The position numbers and the translations under genes were made by a program. DNA of 64,000 nt from Treponema sp. (GTDB lineage: Bacteria; Spirochaetota; Spirochaetia; Treponematales; Treponemataceae): assembly GCA_017553635.1 (NCBI GenBank), contig JAFZKN010000014.1, positions 124,001-188,000 of the forward strand, given 5' to 3'. Below the pieces are notes generated by a model that saw nothing but the letters and a program-made list of their open reading frames with translations, was not told where the DNA came from and ran no database searches. The stretch's first letter is position 1. Each line of letters starts with the position of its first letter. Of the stretch, positions 1 to 6,859 are shown piece after piece.

Positions 1-34
1 GAACTTTTGATGTGTCTTCTAATTCGTAAATCAT
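1..34 (-). CDS. 5' end of an unidentified gene running off the left edge
   Basis: An ATG at 34 on the minus strand opens a frame reading MIYELEDTSKV before the window ends. An AAAGGA ribosome binding site (complement of 41-46) lies 7 nt upstream. Eleven residues are too few to assign a family. The good site and the -10 box further upstream make a real gene start likely. Confidence 0.5.
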   Translation of the reverse strand, partial: MIYELEDTSKV

Positions 35-66
35 TTTTTATCCTTTCGTTTTTGAAATATAAAAAT

Positions 67-75
67 ATTATAACA
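67..75 (-). promoter_or_regulatory. Extended -10 promoter for the left-edge gene
   Basis: On the minus strand the sequence reads TGT-TATAAT, an extended -10 (TGnTATAAT), about 33 nt upstream of the ATG at 34. No good -35 box is seen at the usual distance, which extended -10 promoters tolerate. Confidence 0.4.
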
Positions 76-112
76 TAAAATACGGGTAAAAAAAATATCG
101 GAGGAAAAAAGA

Positions 113-325
113 TTAATAAAAATGACGCATTACAAGATATTTACCGTTGGCTATTTCATCGATAATGTCGATGTACGGGTTGTAAAAATTTGTCGTATAA
201 AGACTTGCATCGGTTGTCTGTGTATCATCCTGCTGTGATTGAAATTCCTTTAATTCTTTTTTTGATAAAATCATATAGCCGAGACAATGTGTTTCTGTTG
301 TTTTAACTTTAAACTTTTTATCCAT
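113..325 (-). CDS. Small hypothetical protein, 70 aa
   Basis: This short frame begins MDKKFKVKTTETHCLGYMILSK and ends GKYLVMRHFY. No domain, signal peptide or membrane segment is recognised. No clear ribosome binding site precedes the ATG; only a GGA lies about 10 nt upstream. It sits between the left-edge gene and a truncated dehydrogenase on the same strand, in a region that looks degraded. It may be a real small protein or a chance frame. Confidence 0.35.
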   Translation of the reverse strand: MDKKFKVKTTETHCLGYMILSKKELKEFQSQQDDTQTTDASLYTTNFYNPYIDIIDEIANGKYLVMRHFY

Positions 326-386
326 AATAAAATATCCGAAATAAAATTAATATCCGAGTTTTTTATCCACAACATAGTGAAGCGGT

Positions 387-653
387 TTATGCTCGACAAA
401 ATTCGTTTGCAAAATAACCTGGTTTTAAAATTGAATCTACACCAGCCCATGGCACACAAAGCCATTTAAGGTTTTTGCTTGTGTTCACTATGGAAGGAGC
501 AAAGCCGTAAATTATGTCGGTATCGTAATCACTTTGCGGTATTTCGCTGTCGCTATTATAAAAATGAACTTCTGCACCAAGCGAATCGGCCTGGGATTTG
601 ATGAGGTCGATATGGTTCTGTTCAAGCAGATTATTAACAACTAAAATTTTCAT
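387..653 (-). pseudogene. Truncated D-2-hydroxyacid dehydrogenase (N-terminal fragment)
   Basis: From ATG 653 the protein MKILVVNNLLEQNHIDLI... reads as the N-terminal catalytic lobe of the D-3-phosphoglycerate / 2-hydroxyacid dehydrogenase family, including the segment LKWLCVPWAGVDSI that usually precedes the NAD-binding domain. About 15 residues later it stops (FANEFCRA). The Rossmann domain and the catalytic Arg-Glu-His part are absent, and I see no continuation in another frame before the next ORF. About 88 of some 310 expected residues remain, so an inactive remnant is likely. A TATAAT box (660-665 complement) lies 6 nt before the ATG, the same geometry as several intact genes here. Confidence 0.6.
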
Positions 654-744
654 GGTAAAATTATATGACATAATTAAAGGAAAATGAATTGTAAAAAAGC
701 GCTTTTTTCTGTAAACTGAAATTCAGCATAATAAGAGGAATTTT

Positions 745-2106
745 ATGATTTTTTCACCAGTTGAGATTCAGGAAACAGTTAATATGTTTATGAGACAGAA
801 GCTGGATATCCGCTGTATTACGATGGGTATTTCGCTTCTTGATTGTGCAGATTCTGACAGTAAGAGAGCCTGCGACAAGATTTATGACAAGGTTATGAAA
901 AAAGCCGGGAATCTTGTAAAAACAGGGCAGGACATCGAAAAAGAATTTGGCGTTCCTATCATCAATAAAAGAATTTCTGTTACTCCGATTGCGCTTGTTG
1001 CAGGTGCAAGCGAGGCAAAGAATTATGTTCCGTATATTAAAACTCTGGACCGCTGTGCCCACGAGCTTGGTGTAAACTTTATCGGTGGTTTTTCGGCTTT
1101 AGTTCAAAAGGGAATAACACCAGCCGACCGTATTTTGATTGATTCAATTCCAGAAGCCCTTGCTTCAACAGATTTTGTATGCTCTTCGGTAAATGTCGGT
1201 TCGACAAAATCCGGCATCAATATGGACGCAGTTAAACTGATGGGAGAAACTATCGTAAAGACTGCAGAGGTTTCTAAAAACTGCGAAGTAAACGGCTGTG
1301 CAAAGCTTGTTGTTTTCTGCAACGCTCCTGAAGACAATCCGTTTATGGCAGGTGCTTTTCATGGACCGGGAGAAGCTGACTGTGTAATTAATGTCGGTGT
1401 ATCAGGCCCTGGAGTAATTCTTGCTGCAGCTCGTGAATATAAAGGTCAGCCGATTAATGTTTTAGCAGACGGAATTAAAAAGATGGCGTTTAAGATTACA
1501 AGAATGGGTCAGCTTGTTGGAAGTGAAGCCGCTCGCCGCCTTGGTGTAGATTTTGGTATTCTTGATCTTTCTCTGGCTCCTACTCCTGCTGTAGGAGATT
1601 CTGTTGCACGCATTCTTGAAGAAATTGGTCTTGACGGCTGCGGTGCTCCTGGAACTACTGCTGCTCTTGCAATGCTTACTGATATGGTTAAAAAAGGCGG
1701 TGTTATGGCGTCGACAAATGTCGGTGGTTTAAGCGGTGCGTTTATTCCTGTTTCAGAAGATGAAGGAATGATAGAAGCTGCAAAGAACGGTTCAATCTGC
1801 CTTGAAAAGCTCGAAGCGATGACGACAGTATGTTCTGTTGGGCTTGATATGATTGCAATTCCTGGTGATACTCCGGCAACTACTATTTCTGGAATTCTTG
1901 CTGATGAGTTTGCGATCGGAATGGTAAATAACAAAACTACGGCATGCCGCTTGATTCCTGCTCCTGGAAAGAAAGCCGGGGAATGGGTTGAGTTTGGCGG
2001 ACTTCTTGGTGGATGTCCTGTTATGCCTGTAAGTAAATTTGGCTGTGCTGATTTCATTAATAGAGGTGGAAGAATTCCAGCGCCAATACACAGTTTTAGA
2101 AATTAG
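745..2106 (+). CDS. UPF0210 / PFL family protein
   Basis: This 453-aa protein matches the usual length (about 452) of the UPF0210 family, often annotated 'PFL family' for structural resemblance to pyruvate formate-lyase-type barrels. Its biochemical role is not established. Recognisable features are the N-terminal FSPVEIQETVNMF, IDIRCITMGISLLDC, and the Gly-rich GGLLGGCPVMPVS near the C-terminus. AGAGGAA lies 8 nt before the ATG. In many bacteria the gene follows a small ACT-domain partner (UPF0237); none is seen here, where the upstream neighbour is a truncated dehydrogenase on the other strand. The family call is firm; the function is unknown. Confidence 0.85.
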   Translation: MIFSPVEIQETVNMFMRQKLDIRCITMGISLLDCADSDSKRACDKIYDKVMKKAGNLVKTGQDIEKEFGVPIINKRISVTPIALVAGASEAKNYVPYIKTLDRCAHELGVNFIGGFSALVQKGITPADRILIDSIPEALASTDFVCSSVNVGSTKSGINMDAVKLMGETIVKTAEVSKNCEVNGCAKLVVFCNAPEDNPFMAGAFHGPGEADCVINVGVSGPGVILAAAREYKGQPINVLADGIKKMAFKITRMGQLVGSEAARRLGVDFGILDLSLAPTPAVGDSVARILEEIGLDGCGAPGTTAALAMLTDMVKKGGVMASTNVGGLSGAFIPVSEDEGMIEAAKNGSICLEKLEAMTTVCSVGLDMIAIPGDTPATTISGILADEFAIGMVNNKTTACRLIPAPGKKAGEWVEFGGLLGGCPVMPVSKFGCADFINRGGRIPAPIHSFRN

Positions 2107-2129
2107 GCTGGGTGATTGATAGAGCATTG

Positions 2130-2206
2130 GTTAATAATTGCCGCGGTTGGCTCTGCAAGGAAATTATTAACACGCCGCACGAGCGGCTTGCGGGTAACAC
2201 CGCGGC
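2130..2206 (+). other. GC-rich structured intergenic element
   Basis: A GC-rich patch in an AT-rich gap contains a perfect 10-bp inverted repeat (GTTAATAATT 2130-2139 / AATTATTAAC 2162-2171, 22-nt loop) and a second hairpin (GCCGC 2174-2178 / GCGGC 2183-2187, 4-nt loop). The loop of the first holds GCCGCGG (2140-2146), complementary to CCGCGGC at 2200-2206, so a pseudoknot is possible. There is no U-tract. It lies between the UPF0210 stop and the putP promoter. It does not match any riboswitch I know. Confidence 0.5.
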
Positions 2207-2254
2207 GGAAGAATTCCTGCCCCAATACATTCGTTCAGAAACTAAAATTTATTG

Positions 2255-2283
2255 TTGCCGAATCTTGAATAGGAATTTATAAT
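2255..2283 (+). promoter_or_regulatory. Sigma-70-type promoter for putP
   Basis: TTGCCG (2255-2260), a 17-nt spacer, then a perfect TATAAT (2278-2283), about 34 nt before the putP start. Confidence 0.65.
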
Positions 2284-2317
2284 TTAAATCATTATTCAAT
2301 ATTTTTAGGAGTGGCAT

Positions 2318-3838
2318 ATGACACCACAGATGGTCGCACATATTTGTGCATTTATCGTTTATCTGGGATTCATGGTTTTTATCGGATTAAGAACTATGAA
2401 AAAAAACAATTCAGCAAGTGACTTCTTTCTTGGTGGAAGAAAAATGGGTCCTTGGGTAACTGCTCTTAGTGCTGAAGCTTCTGATATGTCAGGATGGCTT
2501 TTGATGGGACTTCCTGGTCTTGCTTATCTTGGTGGAATGAAAGAAGCATTCTGGACAGCAGTTGGTCTTGCAGTCGGAACTTATTTAAGCTGGCTCATTG
2601 TAGCAAAGCCTTTAAGAAAATGTACGATTGCTTTTGGTGATGCAATTACTCTTCCAGAATTTTTTACAAACAGATTTAAGGACAAGAGTCATATTCTTGC
2701 AACCGTTCTTGTAATTTTTAATATTTTATTTTTTACAATTTATGTTGCTTCTGGTCTTGTTGCCTGCGCAAAGCTTTTTCAGTCTGTATTCGGAATTAAC
2801 TATCATCTTGGTTTGATAATCGGTTTTGTTGTAGTTCTTGCTTACACAGTAACTGGTGGTTATATGGCTGTATGTTCAACTGATTTTGTTCAGGGAACAT
2901 TAATGTTCATTGCACTTATTATTACGGGATGTGTAATGCTTTTTGTTTTGAAAGGACCAACAGAAGCATTTTCTGCTGTAAGTTCTTTTGGAAACCGTGC
3001 TATGTCCGGCGAGTTTGGTGATATCATGAAAGAAAAGTTTTCTGCTAATCAGTCATTCGGAATTACATCTGTAATTTCTGCAGTTGTATGGGGACTGGGA
3101 TATTTTGGTATGCCACACTTTATCATCAGATTTATGGGAATCCGTTCTAATAAAGAAATTACAACTTCAAGAAGAGTTGCAATTATCTGGGTAATCGTTG
3201 CACTTGCAGTTGCTGTATTAGTTGGATCTCTCGGAACAGTTTATCTTCCACAGGTTCTTGATGCATCAAAAGCAGAAACAGTATTTAGTGAAACAATCAA
3301 ATTAATGTTCCCTGCATTTGTTGCAGGTATCTTCCTTTGTGCTATTCTTGCTGCTGCTATGAGTACAGCAGATTCACAGCTTCTTGTTGCTTCTTCTTCA
3401 TTCAGTCAGGACGTTTACAAATGCTGGATTAAAAAGAATGCATCGGATGACGAAGTTCTTCTTGTAAGTCGTCTTGCAGTAGTTGCAGTTGCTGTTATCG
3501 CACTTGTAATTGCAATCGATGAAAAGAGTTCTGTATTTAATTTAGTTTCTAACGCATGGGCAGGATTTGGTGCAACACTCGGACCTCTTGTTCTTCTTTC
3601 TATCTTCTGGAAAAAAATTACAAAGACTGGAGCAATTGCAGGTCTTGTTACTGGTGGTATTGCAGTAATTGTATGGAACAGACTTCCGGCAACTATTTGT
3701 CCAATCTTTGGAATTTATGAAATTTTACCGGCATTTATTTTGAACCTTGTTGTTGCAATTGCAGTAAGCCTTATTGTAAAAGATAACGATCCTGAAATTG
3801 AAGCAGCATTTGATGCTTATAAAAAGCTTGAGGACTAA
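2318..3838 (+). CDS. putP: Sodium/proline symporter PutP
   Basis: A 506-aa sodium:solute symporter of the SSS family. It imports proline with Na+ across the inner membrane. The sequence is a run of about 13 hydrophobic helices. The conserved SAEASDMSGWLLMGLPG motif of helix 2 and the GKK/R loop FFLGGRKMGPWVTALSAEASD are typical of PutP, and AAMSTADSQLL in helix 8 holds the Na+-binding Ser/Thr residues. AGGAG lies 4-5 nt before the ATG. The length equals E. coli PutP. A GNAT gene overlaps or abuts its 3' end and is probably co-transcribed. Substrate preference for proline over related amino acids is inferred from family resemblance. Confidence 0.88.
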   Translation: MTPQMVAHICAFIVYLGFMVFIGLRTMKKNNSASDFFLGGRKMGPWVTALSAEASDMSGWLLMGLPGLAYLGGMKEAFWTAVGLAVGTYLSWLIVAKPLRKCTIAFGDAITLPEFFTNRFKDKSHILATVLVIFNILFFTIYVASGLVACAKLFQSVFGINYHLGLIIGFVVVLAYTVTGGYMAVCSTDFVQGTLMFIALIITGCVMLFVLKGPTEAFSAVSSFGNRAMSGEFGDIMKEKFSANQSFGITSVISAVVWGLGYFGMPHFIIRFMGIRSNKEITTSRRVAIIWVIVALAVAVLVGSLGTVYLPQVLDASKAETVFSETIKLMFPAFVAGIFLCAILAAAMSTADSQLLVASSSFSQDVYKCWIKKNASDDEVLLVSRLAVVAVAVIALVIAIDEKSSVFNLVSNAWAGFGATLGPLVLLSIFWKKITKTGAIAGLVTGGIAVIVWNRLPATICPIFGIYEILPAFILNLVVAIAVSLIVKDNDPEIEAAFDAYKKLED

Positions 3839-4715
3839 TTTTATTATACGTTCCCTTTTGGAAAACGAAAGGGAACAGGCTGTACATTTTCTTGAAGATA
3901 ATGAAAGGGAATGTACAGCTCTGATGGAACAGATTATACAGGACGCAGAAAATGTTTTTGTCATTGAAAAAACAGATGAAAATATATTCTGTGCTTTTTT
4001 TTGTTTAAAAAACAGTACAACACTTCTTCACTATATTCCTTTTGTAAAAAACAATTTAAATTATTCAGAAAATCAGAGTAACGAAATTATAAAACTAATA
4101 AAAGAATTTCTTAGTAAGCATCCAGTAAGCTGTGTTTACGGTGAATACGATGGAAGTGTTTTTATAAATTCAATCTTAGAAGAAATCGGAAAAAAGAAAA
4201 TAAAGGCCAATGAATATATTCTGATGGAAAATGATTTTTCTGATGAAATTTATTCAAAAGAAATAGAAATACGAGACGATGTTACAGTAAAAAAATGCAA
4301 CATAGATGATTTACAAAAGCTTTTTGTACTTGAACAGGGATATCAGATAGAAGAAGTTCAGGTTATGAAGCATGATGATAATGAAAAATTGATAAATTTT
4401 ATTTTAAACAGATCTTTAACAACTCAAAATGTATTTGCCGCATTTTTAAAAGATTCTGATATAGCTGTAGCTAAAGTTGCGACAAACGGAATTGGAATAA
4501 AATATTACCAGATTGGTGGGGTTTATTGTAAAAAAGATTATCGTAGTAAGGGAATAACGAAATTTGCATTGAGAAATCTTTTAAATTACATTCAGCAGAA
4601 CAAAAAAAAAGCTGTATTATTTGTAAAAGTTAATAATGAAAATGCAAGAAAACTGTATGAAAGCCTTAAATTTGTTCCGTGCGGACAATATATGATTGCA
4701 TATTTTGAAAAGTAA
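3828..4715 (+). CDS. GNAT-type acetyltransferase, unusual start
   Basis: About 290 aa with a C-terminal GNAT fold: YYQIGGVYCKKDYRSKGITKFALRNLL carries the acetyl-CoA loop (R/Q-x-x-G-x-x/A form as YRSKGI), followed by FVKVNNENARKLYESLKF. The N-terminal half resembles the degenerate first domain of two-domain GNATs. Substrate is unknown. The start is unclear: there is no ATG near the conserved N-terminus. In-frame TTG codons lie at 3798 and 3828, inside putP. A GAGGA site at 3830-3834 points instead 8 nt downstream to an in-frame ATT at 3843. It follows putP directly and is probably translated by coupling. Confidence 0.7.
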   Translation: MRTNFIIRSLLENEREQAVHFLEDNERECTALMEQIIQDAENVFVIEKTDENIFCAFFCLKNSTTLLHYIPFVKNNLNYSENQSNEIIKLIKEFLSKHPVSCVYGEYDGSVFINSILEEIGKKKIKANEYILMENDFSDEIYSKEIEIRDDVTVKKCNIDDLQKLFVLEQGYQIEEVQVMKHDDNEKLINFILNRSLTTQNVFAAFLKDSDIAVAKVATNGIGIKYYQIGGVYCKKDYRSKGITKFALRNLLNYIQQNKKKAVLFVKVNNENARKLYESLKFVPCGQYMIAYFEK

Positions 4716-4744
4716 TTGTAAATTACGATTTTTTTTAGTATATT
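4716..4744 (+). promoter_or_regulatory. Promoter for the nifU-slyD pair
   Basis: TTGTAA (4716-4721), 17-nt spacer, TATATT (4739-4744), about 29 nt before the NifU-like gene. Confidence 0.6.
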
Positions 4745-4773
4745 TTATTTAGATTATTTAATGGAGAAAAATT

Positions 4774-5013
4774 ATGGCAGACAAAGAACTCGAAGCAAAA
4801 GTAATAGAAGTTTTGGATGCATACAGACCTCAGCTTCAGGCAGATGGTGGAGACATGGAATTTGTTTCAATTGATGATAAAAATCGTGTCCATGTTAAAT
4901 TAGTTGGTGCATGTGGTTCATGTCCTATGGCTACAATGACATTAAAGATGGGCGTTGAATCTTATGTAAAAGATGCAATTCCTGAAATTACAGAAATCGT
5001 ACAGGAAATGTAA
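4774..5013 (+). CDS. NifU C-terminal-domain Fe-S scaffold protein
   Basis: A 79-aa stand-alone NifU C-terminal (Nfu) domain that carries and transfers iron-sulfur clusters in the cytoplasm. The key motif is GACGSCPMATMTLKMGVE, with the Cys-x-x-Cys pair that binds a bridging [4Fe-4S] cluster, and RPQLQADGGDMEFV is the conserved start of the domain. GGAG precedes the ATG. The stop codon is followed immediately by the start of the SlyD gene, so the two form an operon. This fits the many Fe-S enzymes nearby (IorA, Nfn). Confidence 0.9.
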   Translation: MADKELEAKVIEVLDAYRPQLQADGGDMEFVSIDDKNRVHVKLVGACGSCPMATMTLKMGVESYVKDAIPEITEIVQEM

Positions 5014-5562
5014 ATGAAAATTGAAAGCAATAAAGTAGTTCAAATTCACTACACATTAACAGATACAGAAGGAAAGGAAATCGATTCTTCTGTTGGAAGA
5101 GATCCTTTGCAGTATGTTCACGGGAACGGATATCTTATTACAGGCCTTGAACGTGAACTTGAAGGTAAAGAACCTGGTGATAAACTGTCAGTTGATGTTG
5201 AACCAAAGGATGCTTATGGTGAATATGATGAAAAACTCATCGTAGAAGTTCCAAGAACTCAGTTTGATACTTCTGTAGACATTCAGGTTGGAATGCAGTT
5301 TCAGGGTTCAAGTCCAGCAGGTCCTGCAATTGTAACAGTAACAAAAGTAGAAGACGATAAAATTACAATTGATGCGAATCATGAACTTGCAGGTAAAAAA
5401 CTTCATTTTGATGTAGAAATTGTAAGTGTAAGAGATTTGACCGAAGAAGAACTTGCACAGATGAACTCGCATGGCTGCGGTGGATGTGGTGGAGGCTGCT
5501 CAAGCTGTGGTGGCTGCGGAAGTGACGGCGGATGTGGAAGCGGTTGCGGTGGCTGTAACTAA
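5014..5562 (+). CDS. slyD: SlyD-type FKBP peptidyl-prolyl isomerase with Cys-rich metal tail
   Basis: 182 aa. Residues 1-70 and 125-150 form the FKBP domain (VQIHYTLTDTEGKEIDSS, GLERELEGKEPGDKLSVDV), and the insert-in-flap domain lies between them (PKDAYGEYDEKLIVEVPRTQF). This order is the SlyD arrangement: prolyl isomerase and chaperone. The C-terminal 30 residues are a Gly-rich tail with eight Cys in CGGC-type repeats and one His, instead of the His-rich tail of E. coli SlyD. Such tails bind Ni or other thiophilic metals; which one is not evident. The gene starts 1 nt after the NifU stop. Its stop overlaps that of convergent aroK. Confidence 0.88.
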   Translation: MKIESNKVVQIHYTLTDTEGKEIDSSVGRDPLQYVHGNGYLITGLERELEGKEPGDKLSVDVEPKDAYGEYDEKLIVEVPRTQFDTSVDIQVGMQFQGSSPAGPAIVTVTKVEDDKITIDANHELAGKKLHFDVEIVSVRDLTEEELAQMNSHGCGGCGGGCSSCGGCGSDGGCGSGCGGCN

Positions 5563-6134
5563 CGCAAAAGCGATTCTATCTTTTTTGTTATTTCGTCTGC
5601 AGAAAGCGTGCCCTGTTCGATTGTAAAATCTGCAAGCATTTCATATTTTTTAGTGCGCTCTGTGTAGAACGAATGAAAGAAAGTCCGGACATCAGAAATG
5701 GTGGACGGATTTTTTTTAGCTATGTAAGACGGAAGAGAATTAACATTCGTAATTTTTTCGCCATCTGTTTTGGCTTCATTTAAAATACGTTTAACGGCAG
5801 TTTCTTCGTCGATGCAAAGATACACAAAAACAGAATTTGTATTTAAAAATCGCAATGCTTCTTCGTTATCACATATTCCGCCGCCGGTTGCGATGACAGA
5901 AGGCTTTGATTTTATAATTGAATTTAGATGACGGCATGCGGTCTGTTCAGCAGATAAAAATGAATCTTTACCTTCTGTGTTGTAAATTTCTCTTGCTGAT
6001 TTTCCTGTAAGCTCTTCGATGACTGTGTCTGTATCAAAAAAAGCGACACCAAGTTTTAAAGCCAGAGCTTTTCCCTGAGTAGATTTTCCGCAGTGTTTTA
6101 TTCCTACAAGAATAATTGATTTATTAATATTCAT
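5559..6134 (-). CDS. aroK: Shikimate kinase
   Basis: 191 aa. It phosphorylates shikimate to shikimate 3-phosphate in the chorismate pathway. The Walker A loop is GIKHCGKSTQGKALA near residue 11; the shikimate-binding Asp-Thr-Asp is in FFDTDTVIEELTGKS; GGG in VIATGGGICDNEEAL is the substrate-binding Gly motif. The P-loop has His-Cys where most homologues have another pair. The length is typical. There is no Shine-Dalgarno; TATAAT ends 6 nt before the ATG, so the mRNA is probably leaderless. Aromatic biosynthesis continues at pheA-aroF (23.6-25.4 kb). Confidence 0.9.
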   Translation of the reverse strand: MNINKSIILVGIKHCGKSTQGKALALKLGVAFFDTDTVIEELTGKSAREIYNTEGKDSFLSAEQTACRHLNSIIKSKPSVIATGGGICDNEEALRFLNTNSVFVYLCIDEETAVKRILNEAKTDGEKITNVNSLPSYIAKKNPSTISDVRTFFHSFYTERTKKYEMLADFTIEQGTLSADEITKKIESLLR

Positions 6135-6140
6135 ACTATA

Positions 6141-6170
6141 ATTATAGCTTTCTTAATTGCAAAAGTCCAA
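6141..6170 (-). promoter_or_regulatory. aroK promoter abutting the start codon
   Basis: On the minus strand TTGGAC (6165-6170), 18-nt spacer, TATAAT (6141-6146), then 6 nt (TATAGT) and ATG at 6134. Transcription should begin at or next to the A of the ATG. It overlaps the divergent promoter of the PrsW-like gene. Confidence 0.6.
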
Positions 6171-6185
6171 CTGATATTTTATACT
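6157..6185 (+). promoter_or_regulatory. Promoter of the PrsW-like gene abutting the start codon
   Basis: TTGCAA (6157-6162), 17-nt spacer, TATACT (6180-6185), 6 nt, then ATG at 6192. No Shine-Dalgarno is present, so a leaderless transcript is expected. Confidence 0.6.
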
Positions 6186-6191
6186 TATTGC

Positions 6192-6848
6192 ATGAATATT
6201 TATGCACCAATAATTCTTTGTTTTATTCCGCTTATTACAGTTTTTCTCCTTTTTAAGATTCTTATAGATGGAATTTCTATCGTAAAAGAATTGACAGCAT
6301 GTCTCATCGGATTGATTGCTTTAATACCGATAACAGTATTGCAGTTTTTTGTTGGAGATCATTTTTCTGTAAAAAATCAGACATTTTTTATGCTGCTTTT
6401 AAGGGCAGTTCTTCTATATGGATTTATCGAAGAGGGAATAAAGTGCGGGACACTTTTTCTCTTTCCAAAAAAGAATATTAATTTAAAGCAGATGTTTTTA
6501 TATTCACTTTTAGCAGGACTGTTTTTAGGTTGTTTTGAATCTGTTGTTTATACTATAAATTCAATTCAAAAAGCAAGTCTTTCTGGTGGAGAAATTCTTT
6601 TGCACATGATTTATCTTCGTTCATTTACTTCAATTGCGATACATACATTTGCAGCTGGCTTGCTTGGAATGTTTGTTTATTCAGTAAAAATAAAAGAGAT
6701 TAAATGGAACGCATTAGTTTATGCAATAATGCTTCACGGGCTTTATGATTTTTTTGCAATCATGCCGTCTCCAATTAATCTCTTTTCTTATGTAGCAATA
6801 CTGCTTCTTATTGTTGAATGCAGAATTGTTTATGCAAGATTAAATTAA
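6192..6848 (+). CDS. PrsW-like intramembrane protease family protein
   Basis: 218 aa with about seven hydrophobic helices. It carries the polar motifs expected of the PrsW / CPBP-like glutamic intramembrane protease superfamily: FIEEGIKCG (EExxK) near residue 78, LGCFESVVY near 115, FTSIAIHTFAAG near 150 and HGLYDFFA near 185. PrsW proteases cleave membrane-bound anti-sigma factors; the substrate here is unknown and none is encoded alongside. The promoter runs to within 6 nt of the ATG with no ribosome binding site. The gene stands alone between divergent aroK and convergent paaK. The superfamily call is moderately sure. Confidence 0.65.
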   Translation: MNIYAPIILCFIPLITVFLLFKILIDGISIVKELTACLIGLIALIPITVLQFFVGDHFSVKNQTFFMLLLRAVLLYGFIEEGIKCGTLFLFPKKNINLKQMFLYSLLAGLFLGCFESVVYTINSIQKASLSGGEILLHMIYLRSFTSIAIHTFAAGLLGMFVYSVKIKEIKWNALVYAIMLHGLYDFFAIMPSPINLFSYVAILLLIVECRIVYARLN

Positions 6849-6859
6849 TTTCTGAATAA

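Noticed and set aside
1509..2057. 182-aa minus-strand frame opposite the UPF0210 gene
   Set aside because: It mirrors codon bias of the real gene and has no start signals or family resemblance.
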